From Acidobacteriota bacterium (lineage in GTDB: Bacteria > Acidobacteriota > Terriglobia > Bryobacterales > Bryobacteraceae), in assembly GCA_016201205.1 (NCBI GenBank), contig JACQDF010000055.1:1-55298 (forward strand): a stretch of 55,298 bases of DNA. Direction: 5' to 3'. Both the position numbers and the translations under genes were made by a program. Below are positions 9,175-17,518 of the stretch, piece by piece (the stretch's first letter is position 1; each line of letters begins with the position of its first letter). Below the pieces are notes generated by a model. The model saw only the letters and a list, made by a program, of their open reading frames with translations, did no database searches and was not told the DNA's origin.

Positions 9175-10137
9175 ATGGATCCGTTGCGCTATCGGGTCGA
9201 TTTGCCTCTTTCAGCGGAATTCCATCCGCTGGGATTTCCCGTCCGGCTGCGCACCAACTCTCGAGAGGCGCTGGCCGCGGCCCGCGAAGACTGGGGACGA
9301 TGCCGGCCGAAGTTTGAACGCCCTCCGCTGGAGGTTCGGGTGGCGGTCTCCGACGAGCACGATGCTCCTCCTCCGCCCGACCCGGTATGGCGCGCCCAGC
9401 GGCACGTGCTGAGCATCGTCAGCGATCAGCGCCATTTTGCCGCTTGCGATCTGGATCGAGGATTCTCCTTTTGCTGGCTGACGCCGGTCGCCATGCGGGA
9501 TGCCTGCTGGGTGCGCTGGCACTTTCTGAACACGATGGTCTACTGCACCCTCACTCACCTCTACCTCACTCCTGTTCACGCTGCCTGCGTGTGCTGGCAG
9601 GGTCGCGGCGTGCTGTTGTGCGGCGAGTCGGGAACAGGGAAAAGCACGCTCGCCTATGCCTGCGCCTGCCAGGGCTGGAAGTACATCTCCGACGATGCCA
9701 GTTATCTGGTGCGCGACACCGGCAGCCGCATCTCAATTGGCAGCTCGCACCAGATCCGATTTCGCGACACGGCGGCCGCCCTGTTCCCGGAGCTTCGCGG
9801 AAGGCTGGCCACCCGGCGGCCCGGCGGAAAGCTCTCCATTGAGGTATGGACAGAGGATCTGCCCCAGGTGCGGACGGCCACCGAGTGCCGCGCCGATTTC
9901 ATCGTGTTCCTGGACCGCCGTCCGGAGGGAGACGCGGGTCTGACGCCGGTGACCAATGAAGACGCACTCGCCCGGTGGCTCGGCGCCCTGGCTGTGTTTG
10001 ACCGGCCCGTGCGCGAGGAGCATGAACAGTCTTTGCGCAGGCTGCTCGAAGCGGACGCATACGAATTGCGGTATTCCACATTCGACCAGGCGGTCGCGCA
10101 ATTGAATGCACTCGTGGGAAAGGGCGCAGGCCGTTGA
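9175..10137 (+). CDS. HPr-kinase-like ATPase
   Basis: A 320-residue P-loop protein related to the C-terminal catalytic domain of HPr kinase/phosphorylase. Walker A is GESGTGKST at about residues 150-158, and the paired aspartates of the HprK active site are seen in WKYISDDASYLV (173-174). The first 130 residues have no recognised domain. Members of this group occur next to nucleotidyltransferases in peptide-modification and polysaccharide loci, where they may phosphorylate a protein, peptide or sugar; true HPr and PTS genes are not in the window. ATG 9175 is chosen; a TTG at 9112 would add 21 residues of low complexity. Its stop overlaps the next gene's start (TTGA), so the two are probably translationally coupled. 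Confidence 0.8.
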   Translation: MDPLRYRVDLPLSAEFHPLGFPVRLRTNSREALAAAREDWGRCRPKFERPPLEVRVAVSDEHDAPPPPDPVWRAQRHVLSIVSDQRHFAACDLDRGFSFCWLTPVAMRDACWVRWHFLNTMVYCTLTHLYLTPVHAACVCWQGRGVLLCGESGTGKSTLAYACACQGWKYISDDASYLVRDTGSRISIGSSHQIRFRDTAAALFPELRGRLATRRPGGKLSIEVWTEDLPQVRTATECRADFIVFLDRRPEGDAGLTPVTNEDALARWLGALAVFDRPVREEHEQSLRRLLEADAYELRYSTFDQAVAQLNALVGKGAGR

Positions 10138-12536
10138 ACGAACGTGTCACCCGCGGCCTTTGGCAAGCCTTGCGATGGGATGGCGGAACCACGGATCTTG
10201 AGGCGCTCCGGGATCAGGATTGGAAAGACGTGCTCGCTTTCTGCGATCGCGCACAGCTCACCCTGGTGCTCGCCCGCACAGTGAACAGCGCACCGGAATG
10301 GCTGCGGGCGGAATTCGACCGCCGCATGCGCTCGAACGCGGAGCGTCACGACCGGTTGCGCGATTCATTCTGCGAAATCGCCGGCGCACTGGAACGAATG
10401 CGCACCGATTACCTGGTGTTGAAAGGGTTCACGCAATGGGGGCTCTATTGCGAAGACCCTCTGGTACGGGTGCAGTATGACTTCGATCTCTACTGCCCTC
10501 CGGAGTCGCTGTACAAGGCCCGCGACGCGCTCCTCGATCTGGGCTATGAAGCTCTCAAAGAACGGGAGGAGTTCCCCACGGACCATCTGCCGGTGATGGT
10601 GCGTAAGACGGGATACCAGTGGCGCGGAGATTATTTCGATCCGGACATTCCATTTGCCGTGGACCTCCATTTCCAGTTCTGGAGCCAGGAGGCGGAGCGA
10701 ATTGCCGCGCCGGGCGTGGAGCATTTCTGGGATCGGCGGGCGCGAATGCGAGTCTTCGAGCGTGAGGTGGCGGCGCTCCATCCGGCAGACGGCCTGGCTT
10801 ACTGCTGTCTGCATCTGTTGCGCCATCTGTTGCATGGCAGTGTGCGCCCCTTCCATGTCTATGAGCTCGCATCATTCTTACATCGCAAGGCGGAGGATGA
10901 AGCGTTCTGGCGGGAATGGGAAAGCCTGCATCCGCCGCGTCTGCGCTTTCTTCAAGCGATCGCGTTTCGCCTCGCCACGGAATGGTTTGGCTGCCGGCTG
11001 TCGCCTGTTGCAAGAGCGGAGGCGGAGGCGCTGCCTTCGCTGGTCCAGAGCTGGTTTGCGATGTTCGGCGCCTCCGGGGTCTGGCGCGGGTATCGCAACA
11101 AGAGCGAGTTATGGCTTCATTGGAGCCTTCTTGACAACCGGCGCGACCGGCTGAGCATCGCGAGAAGGAAGCTGCTGCCAGCACGCCTTCCCGGGCCGGT
11201 GGACGCTGTTCTGCTGCCCGGCAGCCAGATCAATTGGCGGGTGCGGCTCCGCGGCCGCTGGCGCTATCTGCTCTATCTGGTTTCGCGCATCCTGTTCCAC
11301 ACACGCACACTGGTTCCGGCGCTCTGGCAGGGACTCCGCTGGTGGCGACCTCAGTCCGGCTTGCACCAGGATCTGCCGCTGTTTCTGGCGATGTCGTCTG
11401 TCTTCGGACTTGGCGTCTACGTGATCGTGCTGCTCTACAACCTCTACCTGCTGGACTTGGGATTTCGTGAGGATTCTGCCGGCCTGGTAAGCACCGCGCA
11501 CACCGCCGGGAGCATTGCCGGCGCTCTGCCCGCTGCCTCGTTGATCGCGCGGTTGGGGCTCCGGCGCACGCTGGCGCTTGCCTTCGCTGCTCTCGCCGTG
11601 GTTTCAGCGTGCCGGGCACTGGCGGCATCGCAGACAGCACTGCTGGGCTTCGCCTTTCTCGGCGGGGCGCTGCTCTCGATCTGTCCTGTGGCGATGGCGC
11701 CGGCGATCGCGCAGCTCACCACCGAGGCGCGGCGGCCGCTGGGATTCAGCCTTTTCATCGCTACCGGAATCAGCACCGGAGTCTTGGGCGGATGGCTGGG
11801 AGGGCGCTTGCCGCTGTGGGTCGGAGGCAAACAGGCGGCCTTGCTTTTCGGGAGCCTGCTGATCGCGTGCGCGCTTCCGTTCCTGCTCAGAATCCGGTTC
11901 GCCGGTACGGATGCGCCACGTGCCGCTGCCTATCCACGCGGCCCGTTTATCGCGCGATTCCTGGCTGCCATGGCCGTCTGGAACGTCGCCACCGCCACGT
12001 TCAATCCCTTCTTCAACATGTTCTTCTCGCGCCATCTTGGCACTCCCGTCGAGCGCATCGGTTCGATTTACTCGGCTGCGCAACTGACGCAGGTGGCTGC
12101 GCTGCTGATGGCGCCGCTGCTGGTTCGCCGGCTTGGCACGGTCAACGCCATCGGTTCGATGCAGGCAGCCACTGCCGTGGCTCTGGCCGCCCTCGCCATG
12201 GCCTCGCCCGGCGCCTGGCCCGCCGTCGCGTACTCGATGTACATGGCGTTCCAGTGGATGAGCGAACCGGGCATGTACTCTCTGCTCATGCAGCGGGTGG
12301 CAACATCGGAGCGCGCCGGCGCCTCCGCGCTGAACATGCTGGTGAGCTTCGCGATCCAGGCCATCGTAGCGATGGCGGCCGGGCGCGCGTTCGCCGATTT
12401 CGGCTATCCTCCGGTGCTGGCTACGGCGGCGGCAATCGGGCTGAGCGCGGCGCTGCTGTTCCGCTGTCTTCTGGGGAAGTATGAACCGCCGCCTCCATCG
12501 CCTCGAGCACCTCCGTCTGGTAACGCTCCAAGGTAA
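10134..12536 (+). CDS. Fusion of NTP_transf_5-type nucleotidyltransferase and MFS transporter
   Basis: 800 residues, two clearly different halves. Residues 1 to about 385 resemble the uncharacterised nucleotidyltransferase family PF14907: YLVLKGFTQWGLY (KG at 97-98), an arginine, then the catalytic-type DFDLY at 116-120, and later HFQFW and HLLRHLLHG helices. From about residue 412 a major-facilitator protein with 12 hydrophobic segments begins (LPLFLAMSSVFGLGVYV), with a loop RLGLRR after the second-third helix as in MFS permeases. The TTG start at 10134 overlaps the HprK-like stop. The last ~18 residues (PPPPSPRAPP) lie antisense to the convergent glycosyltransferase. I infer that nucleotidyl transfer and export of one product are linked; neither substrate is known. 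There is no internal stop, so this is a true fusion and not two genes. Confidence 0.82.
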   Translation: MNERVTRGLWQALRWDGGTTDLEALRDQDWKDVLAFCDRAQLTLVLARTVNSAPEWLRAEFDRRMRSNAERHDRLRDSFCEIAGALERMRTDYLVLKGFTQWGLYCEDPLVRVQYDFDLYCPPESLYKARDALLDLGYEALKEREEFPTDHLPVMVRKTGYQWRGDYFDPDIPFAVDLHFQFWSQEAERIAAPGVEHFWDRRARMRVFEREVAALHPADGLAYCCLHLLRHLLHGSVRPFHVYELASFLHRKAEDEAFWREWESLHPPRLRFLQAIAFRLATEWFGCRLSPVARAEAEALPSLVQSWFAMFGASGVWRGYRNKSELWLHWSLLDNRRDRLSIARRKLLPARLPGPVDAVLLPGSQINWRVRLRGRWRYLLYLVSRILFHTRTLVPALWQGLRWWRPQSGLHQDLPLFLAMSSVFGLGVYVIVLLYNLYLLDLGFREDSAGLVSTAHTAGSIAGALPAASLIARLGLRRTLALAFAALAVVSACRALAASQTALLGFAFLGGALLSICPVAMAPAIAQLTTEARRPLGFSLFIATGISTGVLGGWLGGRLPLWVGGKQAALLFGSLLIACALPFLLRIRFAGTDAPRAAAYPRGPFIARFLAAMAVWNVATATFNPFFNMFFSRHLGTPVERIGSIYSAAQLTQVAALLMAPLLVRRLGTVNAIGSMQAATAVALAALAMASPGAWPAVAYSMYMAFQWMSEPGMYSLLMQRVATSERAGASALNMLVSFAIQAIVAMAAGRAFADFGYPPVLATAAAIGLSAALLFRCLLGKYEPPPPSPRAPPSGNAPR

Positions 12537-13572
12537 AGGATGTCTCCCAATACGCGCGCCCCGCTTGGGCTGCTTTCCGCAGCCTGGCCGGCTGCTCCAT
12601 CAATTGGTCGAGCACAGTGGCCAGCGCTTCCGCCGTGGGCGTCGGAACCAGGAACCCGGTTTCACCATCGAGGACCACTTCCGGAATGCCTCCCGAAGCG
12701 AAGGCCACTACGGGCACGCCGGCCGCATAGGACTCGAGAATGACGCGCGGGGTGGCCTCGGCAACGATCGAGGGCACAACGAGCACATCCAGTCCTCCGA
12801 TCACTGAGGCGGCGTCTTCCACGTATCCGGTGAACTCGACGGGAAGCCCTTGCGCCAGCCGCTGAAGCTCGCGCTGGTAGGCGCTCTCGAACGGATCGGA
12901 GAACAATGTGGAGCCGCAGATGACAAAGCGACATTGGTCCGCGCGTTTGGTCAGCCTGCGCGCTGCTTCCAGGAAGATGTGCTGTCCTTTGCCGCGATCG
13001 AGTCGCCCCACCACGCCAACCCGGAACTCTGGGTGCCGGCCGTTCCCCGGCCTGCGAGGCTCCGCGACGCCGTTGTAAACGATGCGAGCGCGGCGGGCTG
13101 CAAGCGGTTCCAGCGCGAAGCGCGAGGACGACACAACGGATGCGCCTGCGGCGCCGAGCGACCAATTCGCCAATGCAAGCGACCCTCCCGCGAGCCGGTT
13201 GTGACAATGAAACAACACCGGCCGTTTGTTTCGGGCGCACCAGGCCGCCGGCGGCAACAACTGTGGCCCGTTGACATAAAACAAGCCGGCCCGGCTCTGT
13301 TCAGCCAGCGCGCCAATGGCCCGTACGAGCCCCGGCAGCCGGACGCTGTAGCGGATCACGTCCCGCCAGTCCTTGTGTCCCATCGAGTAGCGGCCGCATT
13401 CGAGTGAATGCACGATGACGCCGAGCGATCGAAGCCTGCCGGCCAGCGGTCCGGCGGCAGGCGCCGCCACGTGTGGGCGCCAGCCTCGCTGGACCACCGC
13501 CGGCATCAGGTCCAGCAGGCAGCGCTGCGCTCCTCCCAAGTCGCCGTATTGATCCAGAAACAAGACGGTCAT
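12421..13572 (-). CDS. GT4-family glycosyltransferase
   Basis: GT-B glycosyltransferase of 383 residues, last gene of a wzz-ligase-GT operon. The N-terminus MTVLFLDQYGDLGGAQRCLL is typical of GT4 enzymes. The C-terminal domain has VGVVGRLDRGKGQHIFLEAA and the signature EATPRVILESYAAGVPVVAF. ATG 13572 is chosen because it overlaps the ligase stop (ATGA) and begins exactly at the GT-B first strand; a longer upstream reading would only mirror the ligase gene. Its 3' end overlaps the NTase-MFS fusion gene by 116 bp on the opposite strand. The sugars involved are unknown. Confidence 0.88.
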   Translation of the reverse strand: MTVLFLDQYGDLGGAQRCLLDLMPAVVQRGWRPHVAAPAAGPLAGRLRSLGVIVHSLECGRYSMGHKDWRDVIRYSVRLPGLVRAIGALAEQSRAGLFYVNGPQLLPPAAWCARNKRPVLFHCHNRLAGGSLALANWSLGAAGASVVSSSRFALEPLAARRARIVYNGVAEPRRPGNGRHPEFRVGVVGRLDRGKGQHIFLEAARRLTKRADQCRFVICGSTLFSDPFESAYQRELQRLAQGLPVEFTGYVEDAASVIGGLDVLVVPSIVAEATPRVILESYAAGVPVVAFASGGIPEVVLDGETGFLVPTPTAEALATVLDQLMEQPARLRKAAQAGRAYWETSFTLERYQTEVLEAMEAAVHTSPEDSGTAAPRSARLPPP

Positions 13573-14933
13573 CGGCGCAGAGCCACCGCCAGCGTCCACA
13601 AGTAGAGAGGCATCACGCGCCAGTAGGTGAGCAGGTCCCCTGACACCATCTGCACCGTTTCGCCGCCCCAGAAACACAGAATCCAGGCGCCGAAGAACGA
13701 GCTCCGGGTGTTGTCGCTGCGGGCCGCGCGCCAGCCAGCGCGAAGAATCGCAACGTTGACGATGAGCAACGCTGCCAGCCCGACCAGGCCCGTTTCCACG
13801 AGAATACTCAGGTACATGTTGTCGGCGATGACCGGCCTTCCGGCAACGCTCGAGTAGGGCAATGTCTTGTACCCTACGCCGAACAGGAGATGCCAGGGAT
13901 TCACGGCCAGGAAGCCTGCCAGATGATTCCAGCTTTCCAGGCGGCCCGACAGGACGCCTCCCGTCTCCGAGAACATGTAGACGCCAGAAGCCCACCACCG
14001 CAGCCAGTACGCTTCCAGAAAATCGCCGAAGTAGCGTCCCAACGCGAGGAAACCCGCAGCGACCAGGGGGGGCAGGATCCAGATTGCGCGCGGAAGGCGA
14101 ATCCGGCGGCGATTCAGGAAAATGAGCAGCGTCGCGGCAACGGCGACATTCAGCACGGATGCGCGTGAGAACGACAAAACCAGCGCGGCGGAGAACACCA
14201 CCGCGCCCGCGGCCAGCGCCACACGGCATACCGGCGCGGCCAGCGGCCGGGCCAGCGATACTGCGATCATCACCAGGAAGAATGCGCACAGGTTTCCCAG
14301 CGTGCTCGCCTCATAAAAAAGTCCCTGTGCGCGCCGGTAGACGCCCGTATCCAGCCAGATGAACTGCGGGCCGAAACCAGCCGGCGGCGGCCACTGGAAA
14401 TAGAAATCGAGGCAGGCGAATCCGGCGGCCGCAAACCCCGCCCAGAACAGCAGCCGGGCGACACGTTCGGCATCGGACGGCGCAATCCAGCGCTCGAAGA
14501 AAAACACGCACAGCGAGAGCCCGAAGAGCAGGATTCGAAGCAGCGACTGCCCGGCCAGCACAGGCCCGGAATGAATCAGCGCCATCGGCACGCTCACCAG
14601 GAGGGCCAGCAACAGCAAGCACAAGGCCGCTGAAACGAAGTCCCATTGCATCCGCCACTGATCCAGATGCAGCAGGCCGACGAAGATGCCCAGCGCGGCG
14701 ATCACGATGCTCGGGTGCGGGCCGGAGTCACCGATGGGGATCGGCAGCGGCGGCAGCAGCAACGCCGCACAAAAGAACGCCGGAATCCAACGCGCCGGCG
14801 AGAGGAGCAGCCACCAGCACAGCGGCGCAGCCAGGCACAGGACGGCCGCCAGCAGGATGAACTTCGGATCGGGAAGAAATGCCAGCAGAGCCGCGCAAGC
14901 GCCCAGCAGCGCGGCCGCCAGCCAGGGAATCAT
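13569..14933 (-). CDS. O-antigen ligase / polymerase-like membrane protein
   Basis: 454-residue polytopic membrane protein with about 11-12 hydrophobic segments and one large periplasmic loop. The region GRLESWNHLAGFLAVNPWHLLFGVGYKTLP matches the Wzy_C/O-antigen ligase superfamily, which joins or polymerises undecaprenyl-linked glycans on the periplasmic side. Start and stop overlap both neighbours by four bases (14930-14933 with the Wzz-like gene, 13569-13572 with the GT), so the three genes form one translationally coupled operon. Whether it is a ligase or a Wzy polymerase cannot be decided from sequence. Confidence 0.83.
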   Translation of the reverse strand: MIPWLAAALLGACAALLAFLPDPKFILLAAVLCLAAPLCWWLLLSPARWIPAFFCAALLLPPLPIPIGDSGPHPSIVIAALGIFVGLLHLDQWRMQWDFVSAALCLLLLALLVSVPMALIHSGPVLAGQSLLRILLFGLSLCVFFFERWIAPSDAERVARLLFWAGFAAAGFACLDFYFQWPPPAGFGPQFIWLDTGVYRRAQGLFYEASTLGNLCAFFLVMIAVSLARPLAAPVCRVALAAGAVVFSAALVLSFSRASVLNVAVAATLLIFLNRRRIRLPRAIWILPPLVAAGFLALGRYFGDFLEAYWLRWWASGVYMFSETGGVLSGRLESWNHLAGFLAVNPWHLLFGVGYKTLPYSSVAGRPVIADNMYLSILVETGLVGLAALLIVNVAILRAGWRAARSDNTRSSFFGAWILCFWGGETVQMVSGDLLTYWRVMPLYLWTLAVALRR

Positions 14934-16039
14934 TCGAGGCTCCGCGAAGCAACGCGAAGAGCCGGACGCTTCGCCTCCCCGCTTCTGGAGCGCACGCTGA
15001 ACTCAACTGCCAGCCAGGCGAGCGAGAGCAGCGTCGCCAGCAGCCAGGCAGCCACCAGATTCAGCGGCAGATTCGGAAAAGACGGCCGCTCAGGAACGAT
15101 GCCCGGATCGATAATCTTCAGCCGTTCCCCGCGATACCCGATGGTGATTCCGGTGTCGCGGAGGCGGCTCTCGGCGGACTCGAGAGACGCCTGGGCCGCT
15201 TTCCGCTGCACGTCGAGCTGCTCCCGCCGGGCCAGCCCTTCCTGCAACCGAACCTGCTTGCGAGCGATCTCCTGCCGCAGCTCCTCGATCTGGCTGCGCA
15301 AGTTCGCGGCTCGGGCGCGGGCGCTCGACCACTCGATGGTGGCGCTCTCAGATGCCTTGCGCCGCTCCGCATATTCGGCCGCGAGCAGATCCTCCTGGCG
15401 CAACTGGCGCTCGAGATCCGTCTGGGCGTCCGTTCGGGCGTCGATTTCGGCCTCCAGCGAGTCCACCGGATGCTGCTGCCGCAGGCGAGACCAGGCCGCT
15501 TCGGCGTTCTCGCGGCGGATGCGCGCTTGCTCGTGCTGTTTCACCGCCGCCGCCGCCAGCTCCTCGTCGCCCTGCCGGTTGACCGTCTGATTCAGCTTCA
15601 CCGTTTCCTCGGCAATAAAGAACGCCAGCCCATGCGCCTTGCGGGGATCGCCGAGGGTGACGTGGATTTCCAGGATCTTGGTGTTGCGTGGAATGGTGAC
15701 TTCCAGCACGCTGCGCTTCCACGACTCGACGGGCCTGTGCCTGGACTGCTCGCGCAACTGGAACTTGTCAAGCGCTCGCAGAAACAGGCTGTCGCTGGAA
15801 GCGAAGTGCTCATACGTGCGAAGCGATTCGAGATAAATGGGGCTGACGGCCATGCTGGCGCGAACATCGGCGCCCGCCGGCGGCTCAATCAAGATGCGGC
15901 ACGTCGCAGTGTATTTGTTGGGAATCGCAAGGCTGACTCCCAGCGCAATCGCCAGCGCCGCCAACCACGCAACCGCCACGAAGCGCCAGCGCGTCCGCAG
16001 GTGTTCGAAAAACTGCAATGGGTCCACTGCATCCGGCAT
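14930..16039 (-). CDS. Wzz-like chain-length determinant (polysaccharide co-polymerase)
   Basis: 369-residue inner-membrane protein with the Wzz topology: an N-terminal TM segment (residues 19-40, VAVAWLAALAIALGVSLAI), a periplasmic domain with the familiar YTATCRILIEPP strand, a long charged coiled coil (about 160-290), a PERPSFPNLPLN motif (the PxxP-type segment before TM2) and a second TM (about 325-347). No C-terminal tyrosine kinase domain is present. It probably sets the chain length of the polymer handled by the ligase-like gene downstream. It is the first gene of the operon, divergent from the O-antigen ligase 5' fragment at 16072. Confidence 0.85.
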   Translation of the reverse strand: MPDAVDPLQFFEHLRTRWRFVAVAWLAALAIALGVSLAIPNKYTATCRILIEPPAGADVRASMAVSPIYLESLRTYEHFASSDSLFLRALDKFQLREQSRHRPVESWKRSVLEVTIPRNTKILEIHVTLGDPRKAHGLAFFIAEETVKLNQTVNRQGDEELAAAAVKQHEQARIRRENAEAAWSRLRQQHPVDSLEAEIDARTDAQTDLERQLRQEDLLAAEYAERRKASESATIEWSSARARAANLRSQIEELRQEIARKQVRLQEGLARREQLDVQRKAAQASLESAESRLRDTGITIGYRGERLKIIDPGIVPERPSFPNLPLNLVAAWLLATLLSLAWLAVEFSVRSRSGEAKRPALRVASRSLE

Positions 16040-16049
16040 CGGAGGCTCC

Positions 16050-16152
16050 GTGTGAGATAGTAGTGTAGCCTATGGCCATTGTTTTGGCTATCGTTCTGGC
16101 GCTGACGCCTTTGGCGATCACGCGGCCCATCAATGCGCCCGAGAGGGAGTAG
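16050..16152 (+). pseudogene. 5' fragment of the O-antigen ligase gene found intact at 29799
   Basis: From ccgtgtga through about 16127 this copies the promoter-proximal sequence and first 17 codons of the intact gene at 29799. The ATG at 16072 reads MAIVLAIVLALTPLAIT, against MAIALAIVLALTPLAIT there, then diverges and stops at 16150-16152. Differences are only a few bases plus a 3-bp indel in the leader. It marks the left border of the accessory block and places the ligase promoter directly divergent from the Wzz-like gene. Confidence 0.8.
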
Positions 16153-16164
16153 AATCAAAGGAGC

Positions 16165-16467
16165 ATGGCCAAGGACTACATCGAGCAGCGGGACGGCAAC
16201 TACTACGTTGCCAGCACTCGCGTATCCCTCGATTCGATCGTCCACGCGTTCCGCCGGGGCGAGTCGCCGGAAACCATTTGCCAGAACTTCGAGGTGCTTC
16301 ATCTGGAGGAAGTCTACGGCGCGATTACGTACTATCTGGCGAACCAATCCGCCATCGATGCCTACCTCGTCCGCCAAGGCGAGAAGTGGGCCGAAGGAAA
16401 GCGCAACTCGGAGCCACTGCCGGGCCGATCTCAACAAGACCATTGTGAATGGAGTCCTGCGGCGTGA
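16165..16467 (+). CDS. DUF433-family antitoxin
   Basis: A DUF433 protein of about 100 residues, the usual antitoxin partner of DUF5615 PIN-like toxins. The domain is complete (YIEQRDGNYYVASTRVSLDS, then FRRGESPETICQNFEVL and EEVYGAITYYLANQ). It has a good Shine-Dalgarno sequence (aaagg) just before the ATG. The C-terminus after GEKWAEGKRNSEPLP reads into the start of the toxin gene in another frame, which shows that the original antitoxin tail and the toxin start were removed by a deletion. Regulation is unknown. Confidence 0.78.
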   Translation: MAKDYIEQRDGNYYVASTRVSLDSIVHAFRRGESPETICQNFEVLHLEEVYGAITYYLANQSAIDAYLVRQGEKWAEGKRNSEPLPGRSQQDHCEWSPAA

Positions 16468-16709
16468 ACCGTCCGTGGATTTCCGGTCGGCCCACGCCGC
16501 GGAAAGCCAACGGGTGCTCGTCTCGCACGATGTCGGCACCATGCCCGTCGCACTTTCGCGCGTTCAGGGATGCGGGGAATCACAGCCCCGGTGTATTTCT
16601 GATTCCACAGAGCCTCGACATCGGGACGGCGATCGACGACCTCCTGCTCATCTGGCTGGCTTCGGAAGCATCGGAGTGGGCTGATCGGCTGGAATGGCTG
16701 CCGCTCTGA
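16424..16709 (+). pseudogene. DUF5615-family PIN-like toxin, decayed
   Basis: Remnant of the toxin partner of DUF433. One frame gives ADLNKTIVNGVLRREPSVDF, RSAHAA and then VLVSHDVGTMP. Another frame continues HFRAFRDAGNHSPGVFLIPQ and SLDIGTAIDDLLLIWLASEA through EWADRLEWLPL to TGA 16707-16709. The N-terminus is missing, about 15-20 codons are deleted between RSAHAA and the SHD motif, and one extra base near 16550 changes the frame. The final 51 bases are repeated at the right end of the accessory block. Confidence 0.75.
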
Positions 16710-16741
16710 AATCAGGCCCTCGACAAGTTGCCCCCGGTCGC
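16659..16741. repeat. 83-bp direct repeat, left copy
   Basis: Identical base for base to 29669-29751. It covers the last codons and stop of the DUF5615 toxin and 32 bp after it. After it both copies run into the same 20-bp piece of the O-antigen ligase gene (cctgctcccggcgattgcca); the left copy has 19 extra bases in between. Confidence 0.95.
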
Positions 16742-17195
16742 GTCGGCTCACGGCCGCCGGCCTGCTCCCGGCGATTGCCATTATGCTCAACGGGACGCGC
16801 TTCGCGATGGCGGCTCAATCGACGCGGTGGAGATCCTTCACCGCCGGTTCTATGAAGGCAAGCCGGCCCGGTTGAAGAACCTGGAAGATGCGCGAGCGAA
16901 CGAAGAGATCGCCCGCAAAATCCACGAGTTGAGGGCAGCAGCGGCCCTCACCCAAACTCAGCTTGCCAGGCTCATCGGCACCACTGCATCGGTTATCTGC
17001 CGCCTGGAGGATGCCGATTACGAAGGCCACTCCCTGGCAATGTTGCGCAGGACCGCGGGCGCGTTGAATCAGAGAGTCAGCACGGCCTCAATGTCCAAAG
17101 CGCCCGGATGCGACCCCCACGATTGCGCCCCGTCGAGCTTGTCGAGCGGCGTGGCCACACCGTTACGGTCGTCGGACTTCATCGGGGTTGGTTAA
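16728..17195 (+). pseudogene. XRE/HigA-type antitoxin with replaced ends
   Basis: The central part (about 16820-17077) is a helix-turn-helix antitoxin: ILHRRFYEGKPARLKNLEDA, ANEEIARKIHELRAAAALTQ, TQLARLIGTTASVICRLEDA and DYEGHSLAMLRRTAGALNQR. The first ~30 residues read across the 83-bp repeat and the ligase fragment and match no antitoxin, and the C-terminal ~35 residues after NQRV also look foreign. A TTG at 16728 could still start translation, so a chimeric protein is possible. The RelE-type toxin usually found before such genes is missing. Confidence 0.6.
16749..16815 (+). pseudogene. Internal fragment of the O-antigen ligase gene
   Basis: About 65 bp matching the middle of the intact ligase gene near 30399-30470 (codons for SGLLPAIAIILSGTRSAMAG) with a handful of mismatches. 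It is fused in a different frame to the XRE antitoxin remnant that follows. With the 5' fragment at 16050 it shows that a second ligase copy once lay here and lost most of its body. Confidence 0.75.
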
Positions 17196-17311
17196 AGTTA
17201 AAAGGATTGTTCGACTTGGGCGCCAATGTGGTGGACGCTTTCTGACGGTGCACGCCGGCCACCGCGGCCTCGCTCGCGATCTTCCTACGAAATGAAACAT
17301 AATTGAAATGT

Positions 17312-17518
17312 ATGCGACAGGCCTTGGTATATCGCGGGGAAGACGGTTTCTGGGTCGCCGAGTGCCCCAGCCTGCCCGGTTGTGTCACCCAGGGGGAAAC
17401 GCAGGACTCGGCTCTCGCAAACATCAGGGAAGCCATCGATGCCTACGTCGACGCTCTTGAAGCCGACAAGCTGCCCGTACCTGAAGAACACTTCGACGCA
17501 CGCCTCGTTACCGTGTGA
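17312..17518 (+). CDS. hicB: HicB-family antitoxin
   Basis: 68-residue HicB antitoxin with the degenerate RNase-H-like fold: LVYRGEDGFWVAECPSLPGC, VTQGETQDSALANIREAIDA, then YVDALEADKLPVPEE. This is the short HicB form without an added DNA-binding domain. ATG 17312 is chosen over TTG 17303. Its stop overlaps the GTG at 17515 where the toxin gene should begin, but that toxin is out of frame. Confidence 0.85.
   Translation: MRQALVYRGEDGFWVAECPSLPGCVTQGETQDSALANIREAIDAYVDALEADKLPVPEEHFDARLVTV

Noticed and set aside
8165-9175. 336-codon plus-strand frame opposite the first glycosyltransferase
   Set aside because: It mirrors the GT4 gene, which has full family signatures.
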